Shown piece by piece: positions 1 through 7,465 of a stretch of 64,000 nucleotides of DNA. How positions within the stretch are numbered: the first letter of the stretch is position 1; each line of letters opens with the position of its first letter. Below the pieces are notes generated by a model, which had not been told where the DNA came from, ran no database searches, and saw nothing but the letters and a program-made list of their open reading frames with translations. Both the position numbers and the translations under genes were made by a program. Source of the stretch: Cohnella sp. GbtcB17 (lineage in GTDB: Bacteria; Bacillota; Bacilli; Paenibacillales; Paenibacillaceae); assembly GCF_019091135.1 (NCBI RefSeq), contig NZ_JAGXJW010000010.1, forward strand, positions 1 through 64,000, given 5' to 3'.

Positions 1-377
1 TTATCTGTAGATAAACAAATTACTTTTTGTACTCCACTATCAATAGCACCGGTTATTACATTGTCAGTCCCCATTACATTTGTCTTAACGGCTTCTAACG
101 GGAAAAATTCACAAGACGGAACTTGCTTCAAGGCAGCGGCATGAAAAATATAATCCACGCCATGCATAGCATTCTTCACGCTTGCCAGATCCCTTACATC
201 TCCAATGTAAAATTTAAGCTTATCATTCCGATATAACTTCCGCATATCGTCTTGTTTCTTTTCATCACGGGAAAAAATGCGTATTTCCTTTATATTAGTC
301 TCCAGGAATCTTTTCATCACCGCATTTCCGAAGGAGCCGGTTCCGCCAGTAATTAATAACGTTTTGTCACTGAACAT
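1..377 (-). CDS. FnlA/CapE-like UDP-GlcNAc 4,6-dehydratase/5-epimerase, 3' part outside the window
   Basis: Only the first 125 codons are present; the gene runs off the left edge. The N-terminus has the SDR Rossmann motif GGTGSFG at about residues 11-17, then SRDEKKQDDMRK, a GDVRD segment and AAALKQVPSCE, the combination I associate with the soluble FnlA/WbjB/CapE branch that turns UDP-GlcNAc into UDP-4-keto sugars on the way to UDP-L-FucNAc. Start ATG at 377 follows a GAGAGGT ribosome site. It begins 7 nt after the stop of the preceding glycosyltransferase, so it is in the same operon. The catalytic Lys/Tyr region is outside the window. A retaining dehydratase is less likely, since the membrane-bound CapD type is already encoded at 4004-5824. 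Later FucNAc genes would be expected just beyond the edge. Confidence 0.82.
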   Translation of the reverse strand, partial: MFSDKTLLITGGTGSFGNAVMKRFLETNIKEIRIFSRDEKKQDDMRKLYRNDKLKFYIGDVRDLASVKNAMHGVDYIFHAAALKQVPSCEFFPLEAVKTNVMGTDNVITGAIDSGVQKVICLSTD

Positions 378-384
378 ATCGATT

Positions 385-1602
385 TTACCTCTCTTTTTTA
401 AAGTGACTCATTATAATTTCATAAGAGTGCTTGGCAGTATAATGATTTTCTAAATACGCCCTTGATTTCATTCCCATTTCTTTTCTTAATTGATCATCGC
501 TCAAACATTCTACATAGTGATTGAATCCATTAATATCGCCATGCTCACACCAGAATCCGAATCCCCCATCTTCAACTACTTTCCTAATATCACTATGACG
601 GTCGGTTGCTGCCAGAACTGGAATTGATGCTTGCATATAGGATAAAATTCTTGAAGGAAAATTGGGGATTGTGAATCTTTTATCTAAAAAAATGAGCCCA
701 ACATCACACAAACTTGCTAAAGCATCATAATCTTCCTTTGGCAGCTGCTGAAACAATTGAGCGTTTGGGGGTTGCTCTTGTTTAAAGTACGTTTTGATCT
801 TGCTGAACTCAGTCCCTGCGCCTACAATAACAAAATGCACTTGCTGATTAGCCTTATTAAGTTCTATACACTTTAAGAGGAAGTCCACGCCTTGTGGTTT
901 ACCAAGATTTCCGCCATATATAAAAATAGTCTTATTGTTCGGTATGTTGTACTTTTTTTTAACATCATCGATCTTCTGATCGTCTATTAAGACTCGCATA
1001 GGTTCTATACTGTTCGGGCAAATCTCCACGACGCTGGGCAACAGTCCATTATTATGTTTTACTACATACTCTACATTTGCTTGCGACATACAACCAATGT
1101 AATCCGACGATTGATATAGTTTTTTTTCTTTAGCTCTAAAATAACGATAAAGAATACTTTGTATTCCCTTCTTTTTCATCATACCGAGATCTACGGCGTT
1201 CTGAGGAAAAATGTCTTTTAATAGTAAATATGCTTTAGCATTATTTTTTTTCTTTATATATTCAACCACTCTCTGCAAGGTTATAGGTGGTGTTGAATAT
1301 AACACTAAGTCAAATTTAACATCATAATACTCTCTCACGCCTGTTAGAAATTTCGATTCCAGTAAGAGAGTAGAAACTCCCTTTACGAGTATATTTGTTT
1401 TTTGAATATTGCCTATCTGTAATTTCAGAATTTTACTATTTCCATTGTCGATTAACCTCGTAGGTTGTTTCTTTCTTTTTTCTGTTGGAGAGACTATAAA
1501 TACCTTATGATTATCTTTCACAAACTCTCTCAATAAATCAGTGTATATCCCTCTCTCTTCAATTGACTCAAAGTCCAATAACGTAAGAAAAAGTATATTC
1601 AC
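385..1602 (-). CDS. GT4 family glycosyltransferase, WbuB-like
   Basis: 405 aa, GTG start at 1602 with GGAGAG eight bases upstream. The C-terminal half has the GT-B nucleotide-sugar fold: IYGGNLGKPQGVDFLL near residue 230, then LCDVGLIFLDKRF and PNFPSRILSYMQASIPVLAA near residue 315-335. The N-terminal segment with KDIFPQNAVDLGMMKKKG is typical of the WbuB group, some of which transfer L-FucNAc or other N-acetylated 6-deoxy sugars. It lies 3 nt after the PglD-like gene and is followed by a probable UDP-FucNAc pathway gene, which fits transfer of that sugar onto a lipid-linked bacillosamine; this acceptor/donor assignment is inference. The gene is AT-rich compared with the kinase and dehydratase genes upstream, so it may belong to a variable part of the cluster. 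Confidence 0.8.
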   Translation of the reverse strand: MNILFLTLLDFESIEERGIYTDLLREFVKDNHKVFIVSPTEKRKKQPTRLIDNGNSKILKLQIGNIQKTNILVKGVSTLLLESKFLTGVREYYDVKFDLVLYSTPPITLQRVVEYIKKKNNAKAYLLLKDIFPQNAVDLGMMKKKGIQSILYRYFRAKEKKLYQSSDYIGCMSQANVEYVVKHNNGLLPSVVEICPNSIEPMRVLIDDQKIDDVKKKYNIPNNKTIFIYGGNLGKPQGVDFLLKCIELNKANQQVHFVIVGAGTEFSKIKTYFKQEQPPNAQLFQQLPKEDYDALASLCDVGLIFLDKRFTIPNFPSRILSYMQASIPVLAATDRHSDIRKVVEDGGFGFWCEHGDINGFNHYVECLSDDQLRKEMGMKSRAYLENHYTAKHSYEIIMSHFKKER

Positions 1603-1605
1603 GCT

Positions 1606-2223
1606 TTACACTCTCCTCGCCGGAACCCCAACGTATGTACCAGCTTCGGTTAGATCATTGATAACTACGGCTCCAGCGCCGATTGTGCAATAACTTGTTA
1701 TATTAATGTTGTTAACAACAACACTTCCAATTCCCAACCAACTGCCCCTGCCTATGTTCACCGTACCTGCCAAATGAGCGCCGGGCGATATATGAACGAA
1801 ATCACCGATTAAGTTATCATGATCAATCGTTGCTCCCGTATTGATAATGCAGCCTTTTCCGATTTTTGTGCAGCAGTTTATCACTGCCCCTGCCATTACA
1901 ATTGATCCTTCTGATAACTCTACTTGCTCTCCTATTACAGCATGAGGATGTATTAATACAGGCATGCTGATGCCCTCATTTTCAAGCCGGTTTTGAATCT
2001 TTTCTCTAGCAATATTATTCCCAATGCCTACAATGACATCATAGTTTTCTGCATACTTCTGCGTCTCATTGGATCTGCCAATTACCTCTAATCCCATTGA
2101 TGATTTAATACTTTCATCATCGTCTAGGAAAACAACATCATTCCATTCATTCATTTTCAATGCAATGTCTGCAACAACTTTTCCGTGACCACTTGCACCG
2201 ATGATAAGAAGTTTACTTTTCAT
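1606..2223 (-). CDS. PglD/EpsM-like sugar N-acetyltransferase
   Basis: 205 aa. N-terminal Rossmann-like sugar-binding motif LLIIGASGHGKVVADIA (residues 5-21), followed from about residue 95 by left-handed beta-helix hexapeptide repeats (GEQVELSEGSIVMAGAVI, GKGCIINTGATIDHDNLIGD, VHISPGAHLAGTVNIG) and the closing GAGAVVINDL / GVPARRV. This is the NeuD/PglD family that acetylates UDP-4-amino sugars with acetyl-CoA. A His in the TGATIDHD segment matches the catalytic histidine position of PglD. ATG overlaps the PglC stop as ATGA, so translation is probably coupled. With the dehydratase, aminotransferase and transferase upstream it completes UDP-N,N'-diacetylbacillosamine formation. An O-acetyltransferase of the NeuD type is the alternative, but the neighbours argue for the PglD role. 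Confidence 0.85.
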   Translation of the reverse strand: MKSKLLIIGASGHGKVVADIALKMNEWNDVVFLDDDESIKSSMGLEVIGRSNETQKYAENYDVIVGIGNNIAREKIQNRLENEGISMPVLIHPHAVIGEQVELSEGSIVMAGAVINCCTKIGKGCIINTGATIDHDNLIGDFVHISPGAHLAGTVNIGRGSWLGIGSVVVNNINITSYCTIGAGAVVINDLTEAGTYVGVPARRV

Positions 2224-2846
2224 AGGCTCATGTCTTCCTTTGGAGTTGCTTTAAAAGGTTCAACTGTAGCGCCTGTCTCTGTATTTATTCCCTCTCTAAT
2301 AAAAACCTTTTTAATCGTTAGGAAGATGATTTTCAAATCGCCAACGAAACGAACATTATCCACATATTCAATATCAAGATTAAACTTTTCTTCCCATCCA
2401 ATCGAATTTCTTCCGCTAATCTGCGCAAGCCCAGTAAGACCCGGTCTAACCTCATGACGCCTTCTTTGATGGGCGTTATACAGGGATAGATACTGCACCA
2501 ATAAAGGCCTAGGGCCTACAAATGACATATTCCCTTTTAATATATTAATTAGCTCTGGCAGTTCATCAAGAGAAGTTGACCTGAGCAATCTCCCAAATCT
2601 CGTAAGCCTCAATTCATCAGAAAGCAGCTGGCCGTTTTCATCTTTCTTATCGGTCATTGACCTGAACTTATACATGGTAAAGATATTACCATTCCGACCT
2701 GGCCGCTGTTGCTTAAAAATAACAGGACTGCCCAGCTTCAGTCTCACAAGAACTGCCAAGAGCAAAAATAATGGACTAAAGAAAAATAATGCGAGAATGG
2801 ACAGCAAGAGGTCCATCGATCTCTTAATATAACGAAGATAAATCAT
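2220..2846 (-). CDS. PglC/EpsL-like phosphoglycosyl transferase (initiating enzyme)
   Basis: 208 aa, the size of the small monotopic PGT family. One N-terminal re-entrant hydrophobic helix (SMDLLLSILALFFFSPLFLL, residues 10-29) is followed by PVIFKQQRPG, YKFRSM, the catalytic Asp-Glu dyad in LDELPELINILKGNMSFVGPRP, and RPGLTGLAQISGRN. These proteins transfer a phospho-sugar from a UDP-sugar to undecaprenyl phosphate at the inner face of the membrane. Both ends overlap neighbours by four bases (ATGA), giving a tightly coupled pglE-pglC-pglD set. The expected donor is UDP-diNAcBac made by the flanking genes. It is one of three distinct lipid-carrier initiators in the window. Confidence 0.9.
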   Translation of the reverse strand: MIYLRYIKRSMDLLLSILALFFFSPLFLLLAVLVRLKLGSPVIFKQQRPGRNGNIFTMYKFRSMTDKKDENGQLLSDELRLTRFGRLLRSTSLDELPELINILKGNMSFVGPRPLLVQYLSLYNAHQRRRHEVRPGLTGLAQISGRNSIGWEEKFNLDIEYVDNVRFVGDLKIIFLTIKKVFIREGINTETGATVEPFKATPKEDMSL

Positions 2847-3958
2847 CTATTCCACAATCCTTTGATGACCCCTACAACCCTATTAAGATCCTCATTCGTC
2901 ATCTTTGTATCGGAAGGTAAACAAACGCCATTCTCGAACAACCACTCCGCCACATTTGATCCGATATAATCGTACTTATCAAAGAATGGCTGCAAATGCA
3001 TCGGCTTCCATACAGGCCGAGATTCAATATTTTCTCGTGACAGTACTTCCATGACATCTGCCGGACGCACTTCACCTTGTAAGATCACCGAACTTAACCA
3101 ATAATTCGGTTGATCCCAGTCGTTGCTTGGCATGAACGTCATATTTTCGAGTTCTTCCAACTCTCTCTTGTAGAACTTATAAATATTCGTTTTCTTTGCG
3201 ACCCTCTGTTCCAACACTTTGAGCTGTCCTCTGCCAATCCCGGCCACAACATTGCTCATTCGATAATTGTATCCGAGTTCGCTATGCTGATAATGCCTCG
3301 CCTGATCTCTACTTTGAGTGGCCCAAAATCTAGCCTTAGCGATTCTTTCCTCGTTATCCGATACCAGCATCCCCCCACCGGAGGTGGTAATGATCTTATT
3401 TCCATTAAAGGAGAAGATGCCATAGTCGCCAATTGATCCGGTGTGTCTTCCCTTGTAATATGTACCTAGAGATTCAGCAGCATCTTCAATAACGACAGCT
3501 CCATGTCGTCGACAGATTTCCATGATTCTGTCCATGTCTGCCGACAAACCATACAAATGGACGACCAGAACGGCCTTGGCATGTGGATATTTTTGAAATG
3601 CCTTTTCTAACGCTTCGGGGCACATATTCCATGTCTTATAATCGCTATCGATAAAGACCGGCGTTGCGTTCTGATAAATGATTGGGTTGGCCGTCGCCGA
3701 GAACGTTAAGGTCGGGCAAAAAACGATATCACCCTCTCCAACGCCGGCAGCCTTAAGGGCCAAGTGAATCGCGGCAGTGCCGGACGACAGCGCAGCAGCC
3801 GATTTAACACCTACCTTATCAGCGACCTCGCATTCAAACGCATCGACGTTTTCTCCTAATGGAGCGATCCAATTTGTCGCAAAGGCTTCTTGGATATATT
3901 GCATCTCGTAACCTTCATCGCTCATATGGGGCGAGGAAAGATAGATTCTTTCTTTCAT
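2843..3958 (-). CDS. PglE/EpsN-like PLP aminotransferase (DegT/DnrJ/EryC1/StrS family)
   Basis: 371 aa. Shows the family layout: ALSSGTAAIHLALKAAG near residue 57, the Asp in VVIEDAAESLGTYYKG that contacts PLP nitrogen (about residue 155), and the Schiff-base lysine in FSFNGNKIITTSGGGML (about residue 187). GYNYRMSNVVAGIGRGQL and the C-terminal SRPVWKPMHLQ are typical of sugar aminotransferases acting on UDP-4-keto-6-deoxy-GlcNAc. ATG start 3958 with AAAGGAAG upstream. It sits between the 4,6-dehydratase (45 nt upstream) and the PGT (4-nt overlap), as expected for EpsN of Bacillus or PglE of Campylobacter. Confidence 0.9.
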   Translation of the reverse strand: MKERIYLSSPHMSDEGYEMQYIQEAFATNWIAPLGENVDAFECEVADKVGVKSAAALSSGTAAIHLALKAAGVGEGDIVFCPTLTFSATANPIIYQNATPVFIDSDYKTWNMCPEALEKAFQKYPHAKAVLVVHLYGLSADMDRIMEICRRHGAVVIEDAAESLGTYYKGRHTGSIGDYGIFSFNGNKIITTSGGGMLVSDNEERIAKARFWATQSRDQARHYQHSELGYNYRMSNVVAGIGRGQLKVLEQRVAKKTNIYKFYKRELEELENMTFMPSNDWDQPNYWLSSVILQGEVRPADVMEVLSRENIESRPVWKPMHLQPFFDKYDYIGSNVAEWLFENGVCLPSDTKMTNEDLNRVVGVIKGLWNR

Positions 3959-4003
3959 ATTCCCTGCTTCCTTTCTTGCTAATAAGATATACTTGAAGTG
4001 GGG

Positions 4004-5824
4004 TTACGAGACTTGCTCATAAAGGGGAACCAGTTGCTCGATGGCTTCCTTTACATCATCCGATCCGCCTGTTAGAACGCGATTCAGCTTGTTTAGCTCT
4101 CGATTCAAGTCATCCCGCAATATCACTTCCGGTTTCCCAATATAAATCCGCTCATGCTGCGTCTTTGTCGCGCCCTCTTCGGCCGTGAGCAGCTCCTCAA
4201 ACAGCTTCTCACCTTCACGGATCCCAGTGAAGTGAATCGGGATGTCGATATAGGGTTCATACCCAGAGAGACGAATGAGATCCTCTGCCAACTTGAGAAT
4301 CCGGACCGGCTCGCCCATATCGAGAATAAAGATCTCGCTACCTTGAGAGAGGGCGCCAGCCTGGATGACGAGCTGCACAGCCTCGGGTATCGTCATGAAG
4401 TAGCGGACCATTTGCGGGTCGGTGACGGTGACAGGACCGCCGCGAGCGATCTGAGCCTTGAAGGCCGGGATGACACTGCCTCGGCTACCGAGGACATTGC
4501 CGAAACGAACCGACGCAAACCGGGTACGAGATGACGCATTAAGGCTCTGCACATACATCTCCGCGATGCGTTTGGTCGCCCCCATGACGCTGGTGGGGTT
4601 GACCGCTTTGTCGGAGGAGATAAGCACGAAGCGTTCTGTGCCGTATTTGTCTGCGCAGTCTGCAACATTTTGCGTGCCGAACACGTTATTTTTAACGGCT
4701 TCCGCCGGATTCTTCTCCATCAGGGGGACATGCTTGTGAGCTGCCGCGTGGAAAACGACTTGCGGGCGGTAGGCATCGAACACTTCCTCAATCCGCCTGC
4801 GATCTTGAACGTCCGCGATAATCGGCTCGAAATGCATGCCGGGAAACTTATGTTTCAATTCCATCTCAATGGTGTAAATACTATTCTCGCCGTGTCCCAA
4901 GAGCAACAGCTTGTCCGGCGCAAAGGACGCGACCTGGCGGCACAGCTCTGATCCTATGGATCCGCCTGCCCCTGTGATTAACACGACTTTATTGTGTACA
5001 TAATCTGCGATCCCTTGGAGATCCGTGTTGACCGGATCGCGGCCTAAGAGATCCTCGACGTCCACATTGCGTATGGCATTCACCGAGATCTTGCCCTTAA
5101 TCAGGTCATTGATGCCTGGGATGATCTTGATCTTGACGCCGCATGCCATGCACAAGTTGATAATCTCGGAGATTTGAGAACGCGGCACGGACGGAATGGC
5201 GATAATGATCTCCTTGATCTTGAATACTTCGACTAAAGTTGACAGATCCATTCGGCCACCCAGGACGGGCAACCCATGCATCGTTAGATTGTGCTTATCC
5301 CTTGCGTCGTCCACGAAGCCGATAAGCTTGTGATCCGACATCGCCTGGCTTTTAAACTCTCGGGCTATGAGCGCCCCACAGTCTCCCGCACCATATATTA
5401 ACGTGGGAATCCGTTGGTCGGCGCCTTTGCCCTGCCGAAGTCGGATTACACGCCAGATCACACGAATGCCCCCTACGAGCAGCAGGCTTGTCTCAAGCGT
5501 GCGCACAGCGATGGACATCGGTACACGGATATCCGAGACGATCGTCGTCGCGGCATATGACAGCGCCCAACCGATGCAGACGGCGACACTCATGGAAAAC
5601 ATCTCGGAGATGCTGGCATACCGCCACATTTTGCGATACATGCCGAAGTATGCCATGCTCGCTCCGCACAAGACGGAAGAAATGACGCAGTACAAGAACA
5701 TTTGGTTCGCATATTGTTCAGGCGCAGGGCCCTCGAATCGAAAAAAATAGGCGCTGCATATACTGAACCAAATAATGACCAGGTCTACGAGAAACAAGAC
5801 TGCCATTTTTTTCTTGACTGTCAT
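4004..5824 (-). CDS. Membrane-bound UDP-GlcNAc 4,6-dehydratase, PglF/EpsC/CapD type
   Basis: 606 aa, the long form. Four hydrophobic helices occupy about residues 8-130, followed by a CoA-binding-like Rossmann domain (TLIYGAGDCGALIAREF near 143) and the SDR catalytic domain (VVLITGAGGSIGSELCRQ near 280). The active-site segment reads SSDKAVNPTSVMGATKR near 400: the usual catalytic Tyr is replaced by Met before GATK, as in PglF, where Asp and Lys carry the chemistry. Start ATG 5824 has GGAGG ten bases upstream. It follows the BY-kinase by 26 nt and opens the four-gene bacillosamine set. These tyrosine-free large dehydratases are sometimes BY-kinase substrates, which the neighbourhood makes plausible but does not show. 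Confidence 0.92.
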   Translation of the reverse strand: MTVKKKMAVLFLVDLVIIWFSICSAYFFRFEGPAPEQYANQMFLYCVISSVLCGASMAYFGMYRKMWRYASISEMFSMSVAVCIGWALSYAATTIVSDIRVPMSIAVRTLETSLLLVGGIRVIWRVIRLRQGKGADQRIPTLIYGAGDCGALIAREFKSQAMSDHKLIGFVDDARDKHNLTMHGLPVLGGRMDLSTLVEVFKIKEIIIAIPSVPRSQISEIINLCMACGVKIKIIPGINDLIKGKISVNAIRNVDVEDLLGRDPVNTDLQGIADYVHNKVVLITGAGGSIGSELCRQVASFAPDKLLLLGHGENSIYTIEMELKHKFPGMHFEPIIADVQDRRRIEEVFDAYRPQVVFHAAAHKHVPLMEKNPAEAVKNNVFGTQNVADCADKYGTERFVLISSDKAVNPTSVMGATKRIAEMYVQSLNASSRTRFASVRFGNVLGSRGSVIPAFKAQIARGGPVTVTDPQMVRYFMTIPEAVQLVIQAGALSQGSEIFILDMGEPVRILKLAEDLIRLSGYEPYIDIPIHFTGIREGEKLFEELLTAEEGATKTQHERIYIGKPEVILRDDLNRELNKLNRVLTGGSDDVKEAIEQLVPLYEQVS

Positions 5825-5850
5825 TTACTAAAGCCTCCGCCTTGATTTCT

Positions 5851-6543
5851 TTATTTATTTTCCCCGTAATAATAATAGTAATATCCTTCGCTCTTCTTAC
5901 GCTTGATATTGTTAAGGACAACGCCGAGGATACGCGCGCCTACCTTCTCCAGGTTCGACTTCGCCTTTATCGCAATGTCTTTTTTTACTTTCCCTTGATC
6001 AAGCACCAGAATATATCCATCGCACTTGGTGGCGAGCACTTGGGCATCCGTTACAGCCAAAAGTGGAGGAGTATCGATCAGTATGATATCGAATTGCCCT
6101 CGAAGATGATCGATCAACGCACTCATCCGCTTGGAAGCCAGCATCTCAGCCGGATTGGGCGGGATCGGTCCCGAGGAAATGACGAATAGATTCTCAACAT
6201 CCGTGTTTTGGATAACCTCGTCAACCTCCGACTGCTGGGACAATACCGATGAGAGCCCCCGGCGGTTCGACAGGTTAAAGGTATGGTGCTCCGTCGGCTT
6301 GCGAAGATCCGCATCGATTAGCAACGTCCGGCGATCTGATTGCGCATATGTGATGGCCAAATTCCCGATTGTGGTAGACTTCCCTTCGCCTGGCCCCGCC
6401 GATGTCACTGCGATGACCTGCATACGCTCATCAACGGATGAGAAGTCAATGCTGGTTCGGAGGGAACGATAGGACTCCGACACTGGCGATTTGGCATTCG
6501 TCAATGTAATAAGCGGGCGTTTGCTACTTGCCTGCTGAGACAT
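5851..6543 (-). CDS. BY-type tyrosine kinase, CpsD/EpsB family
   Basis: 230 aa cytoplasmic P-loop kinase. Walker A GPGEGKST (about residue 51), Walker A' LLIDADLRKP (about 75) and Walker B IILIDTPPL (about 155) are all intact. The C-terminus carries the autophosphorylation cluster of six consecutive tyrosines before GENK. In Firmicutes this kinase is split from its membrane activator, here encoded just upstream (the start lies 20 nt inside cpsC). It cycles between phosphorylated and unphosphorylated states to control polymer length and export; the CpsB phosphatase at 9776-10558 would reverse it. Confidence 0.93.
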   Translation of the reverse strand: MSQQASSKRPLITLTNAKSPVSESYRSLRTSIDFSSVDERMQVIAVTSAGPGEGKSTTIGNLAITYAQSDRRTLLIDADLRKPTEHHTFNLSNRRGLSSVLSQQSEVDEVIQNTDVENLFVISSGPIPPNPAEMLASKRMSALIDHLRGQFDIILIDTPPLLAVTDAQVLATKCDGYILVLDQGKVKKDIAIKAKSNLEKVGARILGVVLNNIKRKKSEGYYYYYYGENK

Positions 6544-7303
6544 GATTCAATTCTCCCGTACTTTTGACTTGGGTAGGCCGTCCGGAAGCGCCTGCATGGT
6601 GCTCGTCGAAGTTCACTCTAGAAATCGAAGCCAGTACCGGCAACTCTAAGAATCGCTCGACATCGGACTCTGTCTTAATACTGTCATCCAAATATTCCAA
6701 CAAGAACGCGACGCCTACGGACAGCATAAGAGAAACGATAAAGGCAATGGCAATATTAAGAGGGATATTAGGTGAGATGGGGCTGGGAGCCTGAGCGGGT
6801 TCCAGTTTGGCCTTGTTGAGAATGGATACGTTCTCGACATTAAAGATATTGGGAATCTCCTGCCGGAAAATTTCCGATACGGCATTCGCAATTTCTGCCG
6901 CTTTTTGATAAGAGAGATCCGTCACGCCAACCGTCATAACTTGCGTGTTGTTTACCGAGCTTACTTTAATTTTGGCGGACAGCTGTTCGGAGGTTAACTG
7001 CAACTGCGGGTAATTGGCAACGACTTTGTCTAAGATCGCGGGCGTCTTAATGATTTCCTTGTAGGTATCGATCATCTTTATATTTGTGTTTACCATATCG
7101 CTATTCAATTGGGTTTGGTTCGCGATCGCTTGAGTGGAAGTTTGGTTGACGATAATCTTCGTGGAAGCTTGATAGATCGGATCCTTCACATAAATACTAT
7201 ACAGACCCGCGGCGACTGTCACGATCAGAACGACCCCGACGATCCACCACAACCGCTTCCGAACGATCCGGAAGTAGTCTCTCAGGTCCAACTCGTTTGT
7301 CAC
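6524..7303 (-). CDS. CpsC/EpsA-like Wzz-domain kinase activator
   Basis: 259 aa with the GTG start at 7303, chosen because GGAGGG lies seven bases upstream; a TTG five codons earlier would overlap that ribosome site. N-terminal Wzz motif LDLRDYFRIVRKRLWW, transmembrane helix at about residues 17-37, an extracytoplasmic coil with NQTSTQAIANQTQLNSDM, a PSPISPNIPL proline motif and a second helix at about 170-190. The cytoplasmic tail (EYLDDSIKTESDVE) is the part that activates CpsD. It overlaps cpsD by 20 nt. A strong promoter lies directly upstream at 7350-7378. Confidence 0.92.
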   Translation of the reverse strand: MTNELDLRDYFRIVRKRLWWIVGVVLIVTVAAGLYSIYVKDPIYQASTKIIVNQTSTQAIANQTQLNSDMVNTNIKMIDTYKEIIKTPAILDKVVANYPQLQLTSEQLSAKIKVSSVNNTQVMTVGVTDLSYQKAAEIANAVSEIFRQEIPNIFNVENVSILNKAKLEPAQAPSPISPNIPLNIAIAFIVSLMLSVGVAFLLEYLDDSIKTESDVERFLELPVLASISRVNFDEHHAGASGRPTQVKSTGELNHVSAGK

Positions 7304-7349
7304 TTGAATTCCCTCCAAAGTATAAGTCCCAAGCTGCAGGTACTCTTAT

Positions 7350-7378
7350 ATAATACCATAATTCGCCACCAATGTCTG
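7350..7378 (-). promoter_or_regulatory. Sigma-A promoter for the cpsC-cpsD-exopolysaccharide operon
   Basis: On the minus strand a CAGACA -35 box is followed after 17 bases by TATTAT, preceded by TGG, i.e. an extended -10 (TGn). The predicted start site is near 7343, about 40 bases before the cpsC GTG. It lies just downstream of a hairpin that would end the SLH gene transcript, so the exopolysaccharide operon probably has its own promoter. Confidence 0.6.
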
Positions 7379-7388
7379 ATCATAGACA

Positions 7389-7421
7389 ACATCCTCCCCT
7401 CAAAAACCGAGAGGAGGATGT
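7389..7421 (-). terminator. Hairpin after the SLH gene, probable terminator without a U tract
   Basis: Thirteen-base arms (7389-7401 and 7409-7421) pair completely in minus-strand RNA if one U-G wobble is allowed; loop of seven. It lies 45 nt after the SLH gene stop and just before the cpsC promoter. No run of U follows, so it may only pause transcription or protect the 3' end. Confidence 0.5.
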
Positions 7422-7465
7422 CATTATGTCGAATCATGGTGATAAGAAAGATGAATGGCGATTGA

